Shown: in pieces, positions 25,251 through 35,340 of the stretch
How the letters are laid out: the number at the start of each line of letters is the position of its first letter
Position numbering within the stretch: position 1 is the first letter of the stretch
NCBI RefSeq assembly: GCF_900113735.1
Contig: NZ_FOQM01000001.1
Span: 124,001 to 188,000 of the forward strand
Length of the DNA stretch: 64,000 nt
Source of the DNA: Bradyrhizobium sp. Gha
Lineage (GTDB): Bacteria; Pseudomonadota; Alphaproteobacteria; Rhizobiales; Xanthobacteraceae
Direction: 5' to 3'
Notes under the pieces: model-generated
Told to the model about the DNA's origin: nothing
The model's database searches: none
What the model saw: the letters and a program-made list of their open reading frames with translations, nothing else
Translations under genes and position numbers: made by a program

Positions 25251-26174
25251 TCACGCGCCGCCGAACATCCAGACCGGGATGCCGAGCCGCTTCGCCTTGT
25301 CTGCGAGGTTGTCCTGGATGCCCGTGCCCGGGAAGTGCAAGACGCCGATCGGCAGGAGTTCGAGCATGGCATCGTTGCGCTTGAAAGGTGCTGCCTTGGC
25401 ATGTTTCGTCCAATCAGGCTTGAAGGCGATCTGAGGCACCTTGCGGATCGTCGCCCATTTGGATGCGATCAGTTCGGCACCCTTCGGGGAGCCGCCATGG
25501 AGCAAGACCATGTCGGGATGCTTGGCATGAACCTTGTCGAGACGATCCCAGATGAGGTGGTGGTCGTTGAAGTCGAGCCCTCCGGTGAGCGCGATCTTCG
25601 GCCCAGCGGGCAGCATGACCTCGGTCTCGGCCCGGCGCTTGGCCGCGATGAAGTCGCGGGAGTCGATCATCGCTGCGGTCAGCGTACGATGGTTGACCAG
25701 TGATCCCGATCGGGGGCGCCAGAATGAGCCGGTGTGAGTTTCGAAGCGCTCTATGGCCTGATCACGGAAGAGCTCCAGGCAGTTGCGGCGCTCAATCAAC
25801 GTGATGCCTTCCGCCGTGATGCGTTCGAGTTCGACGGATCGAACTTCGGAACCGTCCTGCTCGCGCTGACCCTTCTGTTGTGCCTGTTCGTTGTCGTCGA
25901 GTTGGCGCCCGATGCGGTCGACGGCACGATGGAACAGGTTGACAGTCGACCAGAGCAGATCGTCGAGGTCCGGCTCGAGCCGCGTGTCGCTCAACGTGGC
26001 GACCAAGGCATCGAAGATGTCAGCGACGGCACCGGTAATGATCCTGGCCTCGGGAAGCGGCCGTGGGTCGGGCTGGTCGTCGAAGGGACGATAGCCGAAG
26101 AGTTGCAATTCGTTGAGGACGTGATCGGTCGCAGATGCGGCGTGCGGCGGTTCGATGTCATCGTGGTCGGTCAT
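25251..26174 (-). CDS. DUF2493 domain protein (SLOG-like nucleotide-binding fold)
   Basis: 307 residues. The N-terminal half is acidic and helical with no known motif. The C-terminal half is DUF2493: IALTGGLDFNDHHLIWDRLDKVHAKHPDMVLLHGGSPKGAELIASKWATIRKVPQIAFKPDW, then RNDAMLELLPIGVLHFPGTGIQDNLADKAKRLGIPVW. DUF2493 belongs to the SLOG/DprA-like Rossmann group that binds nucleotides or derivatives. In ICEs it is a common accessory gene with no proven role. The start at 26174 is an ATG. Confidence 0.85.
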   Translation of the reverse strand: MTDHDDIEPPHAASATDHVLNELQLFGYRPFDDQPDPRPLPEARIITGAVADIFDALVATLSDTRLEPDLDDLLWSTVNLFHRAVDRIGRQLDDNEQAQQKGQREQDGSEVRSVELERITAEGITLIERRNCLELFRDQAIERFETHTGSFWRPRSGSLVNHRTLTAAMIDSRDFIAAKRRAETEVMLPAGPKIALTGGLDFNDHHLIWDRLDKVHAKHPDMVLLHGGSPKGAELIASKWATIRKVPQIAFKPDWTKHAKAAPFKRNDAMLELLPIGVLHFPGTGIQDNLADKAKRLGIPVWMFGGA

Positions 26175-26512
26175 GGAGGCGATCCTTTGCCGGATCGGCC
26201 GCGACCATCGCGGCCTTCGTGGCGATCACTCAGACGGCAGGCGGAACGGGCCAGAACCCGGAGCAGAGCGGAGGGCCGAAGCGCAGCGGAGGATGGCGGA
26301 GGCCGGCTATTTTGCTTCGCGATGCAAAGCGCGCTCGCCAGATGGCTAATGTGTCTTCTCGTCGCCGGCGCGCGGCGGAAAATAGCCGGACGCAGCCATT
26401 GCCGGCCCGAGCCGCTTGCCGTCCGATCGCCCTCTAGAAGGCCGTGGTCGCGTCCTCTTCCGGCAGTGGCCGCACCGCGACCGACCTGTCGACGCCCATC
26501 GAATTGCCAGGG
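26175..26512. other. Noncoding leader with an 11-bp inverted repeat
   Basis: 338 bases between the DUF2493 and Toprim genes, with no supported gene. CCGGCTATTTT at 26303-26313 pairs with AAAATAGCCGG at 26379-26389, with a 65-base interior. The flanking text (GCGACCATCGCGGCC..GTGGCGATCAC and GGCCGAAGCGCAGCGGAGGA) matches the leader upstream of DUF736, so the same module occurs twice in front of small ICE genes. Confidence 0.5.
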
Positions 26513-27574
26513 CTATTCCGCGGTTGCCATCGACGAATGCAGGAAACGGACGACGTCCTCCGGTACGAGTTGAAGTAGCAACGCTGCTCGGAGGGCCTCG
26601 AGGCCGAAGATGTGCAGATCTTCGTTGAAGTCGCCCAGCCGGGGCGACAATGCGATCGCTTCAATGCCAGCGGCTTCTGCGCGCTGGGTGAGAATGGCCT
26701 GTACGGCATCTCCGGCGGCATCTGCGTCGCGGGCGATATAGAGTCGGCGTAGGCCAGACGGCAGCAACATAGCTGAGAGGTGATTGGCCGAGAGAGCAGC
26801 GGTCATGGGCAAGGTCGGCAGTACATAACGCAGCGACAGCATGGTCTCGATCCCCTCGCCCGCAGCGAGCACGTCGTCCACCACGCCGAAGCGAACGGCG
26901 TTACCAAGCAGGTCGCCCATGGCCCGTCGTGGCGTGTCGATCGGGGCCTTGCCGAGCCGCACGCGATCAAAGCCGTGTGGATCTAGCCAGGTGCGATGTA
27001 CGCCGGTGATCCGTCCCTCGAGGTCCGTGACAGAACCTATCATCGCCGGCCAGGTTTCAGTCGGCAAATGCTCGTCCGGTCGGTAGTAGCAACGTGGGTG
27101 GAAGCGGAGGCTGCCACCATGGTGGATGCGGGCTATTCCGCGACGCTGCAAGTACGTTTCCACCAACGTCCCTTCGATCGGACCGGATATCGCAAAAAGT
27201 CGACGGGCGGCTTCTTGCGATCCGGCCGGCACGACTGGACGAACGGGTCTCGGGAGTGATTGCTCCTCAGAACGAGGCAGCTTCAGAAAGCGCCTCGCCT
27301 CCTCAGCGACCTCGCGAAAGTCTCGCAACGCCAGACTTTCGCGGATGATGTCGAGGAGATCACCATGTGCGCCGGTTGCGGCATCGGTCCACTTGCCGGC
27401 AGGCCCCTTCGGCGATTCGTGCAGCCGCACAAACAACGAGCGTCCCGGGGTGTTGTGAACGTCGCCGACCACCCAGTATCGCCCCGCCCGTTTGCCATGG
27501 GAGAGATAGTGTCGGCACACCGCCTCGGCCTCGCGCGCGAGACGGCGTGCCAGTTCGCAGGCGTCGCGTGACAT
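26513..27574 (-). CDS. Toprim/DUF7146 primase-like protein
   Basis: 353 residues. The N-terminus (HYLSHGKRAGRYWVVGDV, GRSLFVRL, GKWTDAATGAHGDLLDII) resembles the zinc-free CHC2-like/DUF7146 part of plasmid primases. The C-terminus is a Toprim domain with AAGEGIETMLSLR and LRRLYIARDADAAGDA, the E and DxD metal motifs. It may act as a primase or modulator in conjugative replication. The start overlaps the stop of the strawberry-notch gene (TGATG). Confidence 0.85.
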   Translation of the reverse strand: MSRDACELARRLAREAEAVCRHYLSHGKRAGRYWVVGDVHNTPGRSLFVRLHESPKGPAGKWTDAATGAHGDLLDIIRESLALRDFREVAEEARRFLKLPRSEEQSLPRPVRPVVPAGSQEAARRLFAISGPIEGTLVETYLQRRGIARIHHGGSLRFHPRCYYRPDEHLPTETWPAMIGSVTDLEGRITGVHRTWLDPHGFDRVRLGKAPIDTPRRAMGDLLGNAVRFGVVDDVLAAGEGIETMLSLRYVLPTLPMTAALSANHLSAMLLPSGLRRLYIARDADAAGDAVQAILTQRAEAAGIEAIALSPRLGDFNEDLHIFGLEALRAALLLQLVPEDVVRFLHSSMATAE

Positions 27575-30500
27575 CACGCAGCCTCCCGCTCACTGATGCG
27601 CGCCACCGGATAGGTGTCGAGCACCTTCGAGAGGATCGCGACGCCGCTTGCGTCCGTGGGCACGAACATGCGCAGCTTCCAGGAGATGATCTCCCCGAAG
27701 AAGCCGTTAGCCCGGAGACGATCGCGCATCGTGTCGTTAAAGCCCGACAGTTCGATGCGGTATGCGCCCATCACCCGAACGCGGCGAAGTTGGAGCCCGT
27801 CCGTAAGCTCGAGGACGGTGCGTCCCTCCATCAGCGCGGCAAAGGCAGCGTCCGGCGCCAACGTAGCCGCGTCCGCTGCCAGGACGTTTGCGACCCATCC
27901 AGCAGAAACCTTGCGGCCGATGATGCGCTCGCCTTTGTCGGTCTGAAGCCGATAGACGCGGGTCGACTCATTCGGCAGCCGCTTCCAGATCGGGAGAAGC
28001 AAGCCCGCCACGACATGAATCGTGCTTTCGGTGAACTCTGGGATCTCAGCAAGCTCCGCCCGCCAGGCCGCGGCAAAGCGTTCACGGTCCACCTCGGCCC
28101 AATGGCTCTCCGCCATCATGGTCGAGGGGACGGTGTGCTGCTCCATCGGCCGGATCAGGCGTACGCGCCCCTCGATCTCGCCGTCATCGAGCATGACGCT
28201 CGCCGCCGGGACCTGCACGGCGGCTCGTCCCGAGCGCTCATTGACCAGCAGGACAGCATGACGATCGGAAAGACGAGCAAGAGCGTCATCCAGACCCACA
28301 GGATAATTGCGCTGACGTTGGGCGATCGTGATCAGCCGGGTCTCGGCGCCAGTACCCGGATGGACATGGACCGTCCGCCGGCCGGTGACAACAAAGCTCT
28401 CGGCACGGAGCGTTTCCAGCCCGACGTCGTAGGTGCCGGATGCGACCGCGCCCTCGATCCGAGTGGTCAGCAGCTGCTCGAAGGCAGTGAAGAGGACGTT
28501 TTGTAGCTCGATGGTGAGCGCCAACAACCTGTTAAGGAAGGTCGTGATCGGCGGCAGGTCATCCCTGAGCCCATTGGCATCTGTCAGCTTCAGGCCGGTC
28601 GCATCCTCGAACCTCCCCAGCGAGCAGCCGTCCACCTTGCCTCGGGCGAGCAGCGTGTAGAGTTGACGCAAGGCATCACGGCCGTACTGGCTTTCGAGGT
28701 TGTCCTCGGGCCGGAACAGGCCCTGCCCTCCGGTCTGGCGCTGGCCGCGTGTGATGGCCCCCAGGTGTCGAGCCGGCGGGCAATGGTGCTGAGAAAGCGC
28801 TTTTCGGCTTTCACATCAGTCGCGATCGGCCGGAATAGCGGTGGCTGCGCCTGGTTGGTCCGGTTGGTCCGGCCAAGGCCCTGAATCGCGGCGTCTGCCT
28901 TCCAGCCGGGCTCGAGCAGGTAATGGACCCTCAACCGGCGATTCCGGGCCGACAGTTCGGCATGATAGCTCCTCCCCGTGCCGCCGGCGTCGGAGAACAC
29001 GAGGATGCGCTTGACGTCATCCATGAAGGCCGAGGTCTCCGCGAGGTTGGCCGAGCCCGCGCGATTTTCGACCACTAGCCGGTCCCCCTTGCGAACGATG
29101 CGGCGCGAGCGGCCGGTGACCTCGGCGACCAAGTCCGCGCCGAAGCGCTGCACGATCTGATCGAGCGCGCCGGGTACCGGCGGCAGCGAGGCGAGCTTCT
29201 CGATGAGGCGGTCGCGACGTGCGACGGCTTCCCGGCTCTCGACCGGCTGGCCGTCCCGATAGACAGGCCGGGAGCAGAGGTTGCCTTCTGAGTCGCTAAA
29301 AGGCTCGTAGAGCTGGACCGGGAAGGAATGGGCGAGATAGTCGAGGACATACTCGCGCGGGGTGATGTCGACCTGGACGTCGCCCCATTCTTCAGTCGGG
29401 ATCTCGGACAGCCGGCGCTCCATCAGCGCTTCGCCCGTCGACACGATCTGGATCACGGCGGCATGGCCGGCCTCGAGATCGCGCTCGATCGAGCGGATCA
29501 GCGATGGCGTCTTCATCGAGGTCAGGAGATGACCGAAGAAGCGCTGTTTTGCGCCTTCGAAGGCGGAGTGCGCCGCGGATTTTGCCTGCCCGTTCAGCGT
29601 TCCGGTCTCGCCGGTAATGTTGGCCGCTCGCATCGCGGCGTCGAGATTGTTGTGAATGATGCTGAACGCATCGGCATAGGCGTCATATATGCGAACCTGC
29701 TCCGGCGTAAGCTGGTGCTCAACGAGATCATACTCGACGCCCTCGTAAGAGAGCGAGCGAGCCGCGTAGAGGCCGAGCGCCTTGAGGTCGCGCGCCAGCA
29801 CCTCCATGGCCGCGACCCCACCCTCCTCGATCGCTTCGACGAACTCGGCTCGCGTAGCGAACGGGAAGTCGGAGCCGCCCCAAAGACCGAGGCGTTGGGC
29901 ATAAGCGAGGTTGTGGACCGTGGTGGCGCCGGTCGCCGACACATAAACCACGCGAGCATTCGGCAGGGCGTGCTGGAGCCGAAGGCCCGCACGCCCCTGC
30001 TGGGAGGCCGCCTGATCGCCGCGCTCGCCCTTGCCCCCGACCGCGTTCTGCATGGCGTGGCTCTCGTCGAAGACGATCACTCCGTCGAAATCGGAGCCCA
30101 ACCATTCAACGATCTGCCTGACACGCGAAAGCTTTTCACCACGTTCGTCGGTGCGCAGCGTGGCATAGGTGGTAAATAGGACGCCTTCCGCGAGCCGAAC
30201 CGGCGTGCCCTGCCGGAAACGCGATAGCGGCGTGACCAGCAGCCGCTCCATGCCGAGCGCGGACCAGTCGCGCTGCGCGTCCTCGATCAGCTTATCGGAT
30301 TTGCTGACCCAGATCGCGCGGCGGCGGCCCTTGAGCCAGTTGTCGATCAGGATACCGGCGACCTGCCGCCCCTTGCCCGCGCCGGTGCCATCGCCCAAGA
30401 ACCAGCCCCGGCGAAAGCGTACGGCGTTCTCGGCGTCGTCGCGCGCGGCGGCCACGACGTCGAAGGTCGCATCCACTGTCCAGGAGCCTCCGAGAAACTC

Positions 30501-31892
30501 GGAATGCGCTTCGCCGGCATAGATGATGCTCTCAAGCTGGGCGTCCGACAGAACTCCATCTGCCGCGATACACGAAGGCAAATGTGGGCGGTAGGACGGC
30601 TTCGGCGGCGCAACGGACGCCATTGCCGCGGACTGCACGAGCTTGGTCGGATGTGCGCACGATCCGGGAATACGGATCGACTGCAATCCGTATTCCTCAT
30701 AAAGCGAGTCGGTAAGTCGCGCGCCTTCTGGCGGCGACCATTCGACCGTCTCGTAGATCAGTTCTGTGCCTTCAGGCGCTACGCCGCTCGAAGCGGACGA
30801 TGGGCGTGGCGCGGAGAAGCCGGCCGATCGTGATATTGGAGGGCGCTTGATGGCGTGGACCGCGACTGGCGTGGCGACTGGCAACCTCTGAGGCACATGC
30901 TGGGTCACCCAATCAAGCAAGGTGGCGACATTGTCCGTCACGCCCAGTGAAGTGGGAAAGACCTTCGGATCTGCGGCGGGCAGCTTGTCGATCACGAGCA
31001 GCCGTGTGTCGATCTGTGTTCCGTGCTTGGCGTAAACAGCACCGTCGATCGCAGTGGAAAACACCACCCGCCCGCGTTCCTGCAATCGAACAAAGGCATC
31101 TGCCCATGCGGGATTATCCGGGGCAAGGCTGGCTCCGGTAATGGCGACCAGCCGCCCACCGTCGCAAAGGCGCGCCAGGGCTGAAGCGACGTGCCGGATA
31201 GCTGCGTCCGCCATCCGTCGATCGACATTCGCCAGCGCCGAGAAGGGCGGGTTCATCAGGACGACGGTAGGTCTGACACTCGCATCGAGGTGGTCATCGA
31301 TTTGGGCGGCGTCGAACCGCGTGACCTCAACCTTGGTGAACAGTTGGTCGAGCAGCTGCGAGCGAGCCTCCGCCAACTCGTTCAGCATTAGAGCGCCGCC
31401 GGCGAGCTCAGCAAAGATGGCAAGTAAACCGGTTCCCGCGGAGGGCTCGAGCACGCGATCAGCCGGCGTAATGCCGGCTGCGGTAGATGCAGCCAGCCCA
31501 AACGGAATCGGCGTCGAGAATTGCTGAAGCGCCTGACTGTCCTCGGAGCGCCGCGTATGCGTCGGCAGAAGACTGGCGACTCTCGCGAGCATCGGGAGCA
31601 TGGCGGCCGTCGAGCCAGCCTTGGCGCGCATGGCCGGGCCGAACTTGCGAAGGAACAGAACGGTTGCCGCCTCGCAGACGTCATAGGCGGTCTTCCAGTT
31701 CCAGGCGCCGGCCGCGTCCGAGGCCCGGAAGGCAGCCTCCATGGCGCTACGCAGAACGGCGGCATCGATGCGACGGCCGCGTTCGAGATCGGTCAGCAGC
31801 TGTCGGGCGGCCCGGACGGCGGCAGAGGTGAGATTTGCAGCGGCACGCATCGAGAGCGGCGCCGCGGCTGCGCCGGTGAGAGATTCGGTCAT
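27574..31892 (-). pseudogene. Strawberry-notch-like methylase/helicase, one-base frameshift near the C-terminal third
   Basis: Read through, this is about 1439 residues. The N-terminal part is an SAM methyltransferase fold (VLEPSAGTGLLA, VLMNPPFS). The middle is an SF2-type helicase with GDGTGAGKGRQVAGI (Walker A-like), VIVFDESHAM (DEAH-like) and, later, GLGRTNRTNQ (motif VI). It belongs to the strawberry notch/SBNO group carried by rhizobial ICEs. The frame is lost at about 28757-28766, where one C seems missing: a DTLGAITRGQRQTGG-type reading resumes in the next frame and runs through LARGKVDG to the stop at 27574. The start ATG 31892 gives MTESLTG. This is decay or a sequencing error; the domains before the break are intact. 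Confidence 0.85.
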
Positions 31893-32002
31893 GGCAGGAT
31901 TTCTCAGGAGAACAGTAAGGGACGAACCGCCCGGCGCTCTCCTTAAGACCACGGCGATTCAAACCCCTCCCGGCCTGTCTCTCCCTCTCGGCCGCCGCCA
32001 AT

Positions 32003-32032
32003 AAAAAGGGACCGGTGCTCAGCGCCGGTCCC
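32003..32032 (-). terminator. Intrinsic terminator after the parB-like gene
   Basis: On the - strand GGGACCGG, a 9-base loop and CCGGTCCC form an 8-bp stem followed by TTTTTATT. It lies about 45 bases after the ParB-like stop and before the strawberry-notch start, so it separates two transcription units. Confidence 0.85.
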
Positions 32033-32074
32033 CAAACGACTGCCGGACGGCCGCGGCCATCCTGCTCTCTCCTA

Positions 32075-34192
32075 TCATTCAGCCGCGTCGAGCTCTTGCG
32101 GATCGTCGTCGCCGGCGCTCTCCCGATCCTCGTCGTCGGCAAGGAATTCGGGCAGCGAGCCCGCTTCGCCCCCCTGCCGCACTGGCGCCGCATCCAGATC
32201 GACGAGTCGCAGCGGCTCCGGCAACCAGCCCGAGCCATCCAGAAGACGCTCTGCCTCCTTGGCCATGTCGGCCTTCTTCAGATGGTCGATCAGTTGAGCC
32301 GACGACTCGCCCTTGGCTTCCCGCACCGCCTCCAGAATGCGCGGCTTGGTGACACGGCCGAGATAGTTGTCGACGGAGGGCTTCCACCCTGCCTGAACCA
32401 TGTCGAGCCCGACCGCGCGCGCCAGCACATCGGCTTGGTCGAGACGCGCGCGGACGCCGTGGGCTGAGACGCGAGCCTGATTGTAGCGATTGGCCGGCTC
32501 ATAGACGGCATTGACTGCAAATGACGCGCAGTGGGCGAACAGCAATGCCTGTGCACCGCCATCGAGAGCCGTCAGCGCATCCCAAAGATCGTTCTCGCTC
32601 TTCGGCAACCGCACCTTCCAGGCCTCATGCCGCGCCTCGACAGCCTTGGCTGAGACGCTTTCTCTCAGCCCCGGAGCTTGAGCTGGAAAGTTCGGCGTGC
32701 GAAGGCTGATCTCAAGACAGCTCCCGGATGACGCGAACCGATAGAAGGCCGTCAGCACGAAATTGTGCAGCACCGCCTGGAACGCGACCGCGGGATTTTC
32801 TGCCAGCGCATCGCGCAATGCCAGCGTCCGATGCGCCGTCAGCTCGGTGATCAGCCGATCCGGCAGAGGCTTGGCCGCGTCTTCATCATCATCCTCGGCA
32901 TCGGGAGCACTACCTGCGACCGCGATGACCGTGCGCTGGACGGAAGGGCCCTCCTCTTGACTTTCGCTCGACGACACGTCGGCGTCCTGCCCGACATCAG
33001 GATCACTTGCCTGCACCTCGTCCTCTGGCCGGACGTAACCCCGATCCACGGCGAGGCGTCCTTCGGAATCGATGCTGATGAAGACACCTGCTCGGGCGAT
33101 CTCCGTCGGATCGTAGAGCATTGGCCGGTCTTCGAATGCCGCCAGTGCCGCCTCGATTTCGCCGAGACGCTGATCGATCTCGTCGGGCAGCTCGTCGGCA
33201 TCCTGATATTCGGTTTCAAGCTTGGCTTGCTCGGCGTTCAGGGCATCGATGGTGGCCTGCTCCTCAGGCGAGAGATCGACAGGCTTGCCTTCGATTTCTC
33301 GTAGGCCTTGAGTGTGACCGTAGGGGAACTCTACGGCGACTGAGATCCACTTCCAGCCTTCGGCCGCAATCGTCTCAGCTTCTGTTTTGAGCTTTTCGGT
33401 TACGAGGCGGTCGAGCAACACGACGTCCTGGAGCCAACCGCCGTCGTCGCGCTCGAATAGATCCCGCAGAACGCCGCCACCCGCGTGCTGATAGGCATCG
33501 AGGCCGACAAATTGGGCCCGACGATCGGACCCGCGCACGGTGTTCTCGGTTAGCATGCGGCGGATCTGGTATGGCTCGTCATAACCGGAACGGCTGACGT
33601 TCTCCCAGACTTGCTCCTGGCGAGCGTGATCGGTAGTGACTGAGAACGCCATGAGCTGCTCGAGCGTCATGCCATCTTCGGCATAGACCTCGTGCAATTT
33701 CGGCGAGACCGACGCCAGCCGCAGCCGCTGCTTGACGATCGCAGGGTTCACGAAGTGCCGGGCGGCAATGTCATCCTCGCTCATGCCGAGATCACGGAGG
33801 ATCTGGAAGGCCCGAAACTGGTCAAGCGGATGCAGGCCGACCCGCTCATCGTTCTCCGCCACCGAATCGTCCTCGGCGATGCCCCCTTCGCGAACGACGC
33901 ACGGCACCGCCTGCGCCTTCGACATCCGCTTCTGTTTCACCAGGAGCTCGAGAGCGCGATAGCGCCTGCCGCCCGCCGGCACCTCGAACATGCCGGTCTC
34001 GTTGCCATCTGCATCAACGATGGCGCGGACACTCAGACTCTGCAGAAGCGTACGCTGCGCGATGCTCTCGGCTAGCTGCTCGATCGAGACACCGGCCTTG
34101 ACGCGGCGAACGTTCGACTGACTGAGCACGAGCTTGTTGAAAGGGATGTCCCGGGAAGGCGACAGCGTGATCTTTTGTACGGCTTTCGTCAT
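32075..34192 (-). CDS. ParB/RepB-like nuclease-domain protein, long form
   Basis: 705 residues. The N-terminal ParB domain is clear: IPFNKLVLSQSNVRRVKAGVSIEQLAESIAQRTLLQSLSVR, GGRRYRALELL, followed by a helix-turn-helix (LGMSEDDIAARHFVNPAIVKQRLRLASVSPKL). The remaining 400 residues are acidic and helical, ending DEDRESAGDDDPQELDAAE. Such long ParB-like proteins are typical of rhizobial ICEs and plasmids; roles in partition or transcription have been suggested. ATG 34192 has GGAGAG upstream. Confidence 0.88.
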   Translation of the reverse strand: MTKAVQKITLSPSRDIPFNKLVLSQSNVRRVKAGVSIEQLAESIAQRTLLQSLSVRAIVDADGNETGMFEVPAGGRRYRALELLVKQKRMSKAQAVPCVVREGGIAEDDSVAENDERVGLHPLDQFRAFQILRDLGMSEDDIAARHFVNPAIVKQRLRLASVSPKLHEVYAEDGMTLEQLMAFSVTTDHARQEQVWENVSRSGYDEPYQIRRMLTENTVRGSDRRAQFVGLDAYQHAGGGVLRDLFERDDGGWLQDVVLLDRLVTEKLKTEAETIAAEGWKWISVAVEFPYGHTQGLREIEGKPVDLSPEEQATIDALNAEQAKLETEYQDADELPDEIDQRLGEIEAALAAFEDRPMLYDPTEIARAGVFISIDSEGRLAVDRGYVRPEDEVQASDPDVGQDADVSSSESQEEGPSVQRTVIAVAGSAPDAEDDDEDAAKPLPDRLITELTAHRTLALRDALAENPAVAFQAVLHNFVLTAFYRFASSGSCLEISLRTPNFPAQAPGLRESVSAKAVEARHEAWKVRLPKSENDLWDALTALDGGAQALLFAHCASFAVNAVYEPANRYNQARVSAHGVRARLDQADVLARAVGLDMVQAGWKPSVDNYLGRVTKPRILEAVREAKGESSAQLIDHLKKADMAKEAERLLDGSGWLPEPLRLVDLDAAPVRQGGEAGSLPEFLADDEDRESAGDDDPQELDAAE

Positions 34193-34288
34193 TTTGGCTC
34201 TCCACGACGGGCGGCCGTGAGACTCTCTCTCGGCCTCCAACCCGTCGCGAATAGCCTCCCCTCCTCTCACTCTCGCACGGGCCAACCG
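34193..34288 (-). promoter_or_regulatory. Structured leader upstream of the ParB-like gene, shared with ardC
   Basis: CGACGGG (34205-34211) pairs with CCCGTCG (34241-34247) around a CT-rich loop with GAGACTCTCTCTC. The same layout (CGACGGG, GAGCCTCTCTCGCAGC, CCCGTCA) appears upstream of ardC. This suggests a common RNA element or promoter for the two genes. Confidence 0.45.
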
Positions 34289-35251
34289 TCACGCCGCCTC
34301 GTGATCGGCGACAACCGAATCCAGCGACGCGGGCTCAACTGACTCGGGTATGAAGCCGAGCAAATAGTCCGCCGCCTTGCTCGCCTGCGAGGCGGCACGC
34401 ACGATGGCCCTGGCGTCTTCGCGCAGGACTTCAAGCCAGGAGCCGATATAGTCGGCATGGCGCACCGTCGGGACGATCCCGAGCGAGGCGCAGCTGAACG
34501 CGGAACTCAACTCGGCGACCAGTTCTTCGAAGGCATATTTCTTCGTACCGTAGGATCCGCTGTGGTCGCGATTGAGGCGCGAGGGATGCCCGGTCGCATG
34601 ACCGAGTTCATGCAACGCCGTGCGGTGCCAGTTGATGGGTTCGAAATAGGCCTGCGGCGGCGGGACCTGAACATAGTCTTCGGCTGTTGCATAGAATGCG
34701 CGATCTCCACCGATCCGAAACGGAATGCGGCTCGCCTTGATCAGGGCGTCGACCGTGGGTTCGATCAGGCCAGGCGGCGGTGGCGGCGCAGCGGCGGCAA
34801 TGCCGTCGGGCAGTTGTTCGCACTGGTCGGTGTTGAAAACGGTAAATCGTTTGAGGAATGGAATTGCCTGCGCGTCTTCGCCAGTCTCGGCGGCGCGCCG
34901 CTTTTCGTCATTCGGCACGAAACGATCCGCGTAGACAACAGTGGTGCCGCGCTCTCCCTTGCGAACGTGGCCGCCAAGCGAGAGCGCCTGGCGAAATGTA
35001 AGCCAGCTTTGCCCGGTGAATCCGTGTTCGATCACGGCTCCCCAGAGAATGAGGATATTCACGCCACTGTATTGCCGATTGGTTGACGCATTTTTCGGCA
35101 TGGCCAGCGGCGCTTTCGCCGCGGCCGTACCCCAGGGCTGAACCCAGGGGACGCGCCCGGCCTCAAGCTCGGCAATGATCTTGTCGGTGATTTCGTTATA
35201 GAGGTTCGCCCGGTCCTGGCCGGCGCGCGCGCAAGCAGTAGAGAATGACAT
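34289..35251 (-). CDS. ardC: ArdC-like antirestriction protein (ArdC-N and zincin-like peptidase domain)
   Basis: 320 residues. The N-terminal ArdC-N domain binds single-stranded DNA in characterised members (LYNEITDKIIAELEAGRVPWVQPWG, NILILWGAVIEHGFTGQSWLTFRQA). The C-terminal zincin-like part has HELGHATGHPSRLNRD, an HExxH-type metal site, and FEELVAELSSAF. ArdC enters the recipient early and shields incoming single-stranded DNA from restriction. It is the last core gene before the repair and defence cargo. ATG 35251 starts it, with no strong ribosome site visible. Confidence 0.92.
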   Translation of the reverse strand: MSFSTACARAGQDRANLYNEITDKIIAELEAGRVPWVQPWGTAAAKAPLAMPKNASTNRQYSGVNILILWGAVIEHGFTGQSWLTFRQALSLGGHVRKGERGTTVVYADRFVPNDEKRRAAETGEDAQAIPFLKRFTVFNTDQCEQLPDGIAAAAPPPPPGLIEPTVDALIKASRIPFRIGGDRAFYATAEDYVQVPPPQAYFEPINWHRTALHELGHATGHPSRLNRDHSGSYGTKKYAFEELVAELSSAFSCASLGIVPTVRHADYIGSWLEVLREDARAIVRAASQASKAADYLLGFIPESVEPASLDSVVADHEAA

Positions 35252-35340
35252 CGCGGGTCTCCGCGACGGGCACCGCGAGCCTCTCTCGCAGCTTGTAACC
35301 CGTCACGGAAAAACCAGCCTGCACTCTTACTCTCAGCCTC
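35252..35340 (-). promoter_or_regulatory. Leader upstream of ardC resembling that of the ParB-like gene
   Basis: CGACGGG (35264-35270) and CCCGTCA (35299-35305) frame a CTCTCTCGCAGC loop, matching the ParB leader except for the last pair. Sharing suggests co-regulation, for example early expression in a new host, but no promoter is assigned. Confidence 0.4.

Noticed and set aside
27367..28506. 379-residue open frame on the + strand
   Set aside because: Antisense to the strawberry-notch and Toprim genes, with no motif or ribosome site.
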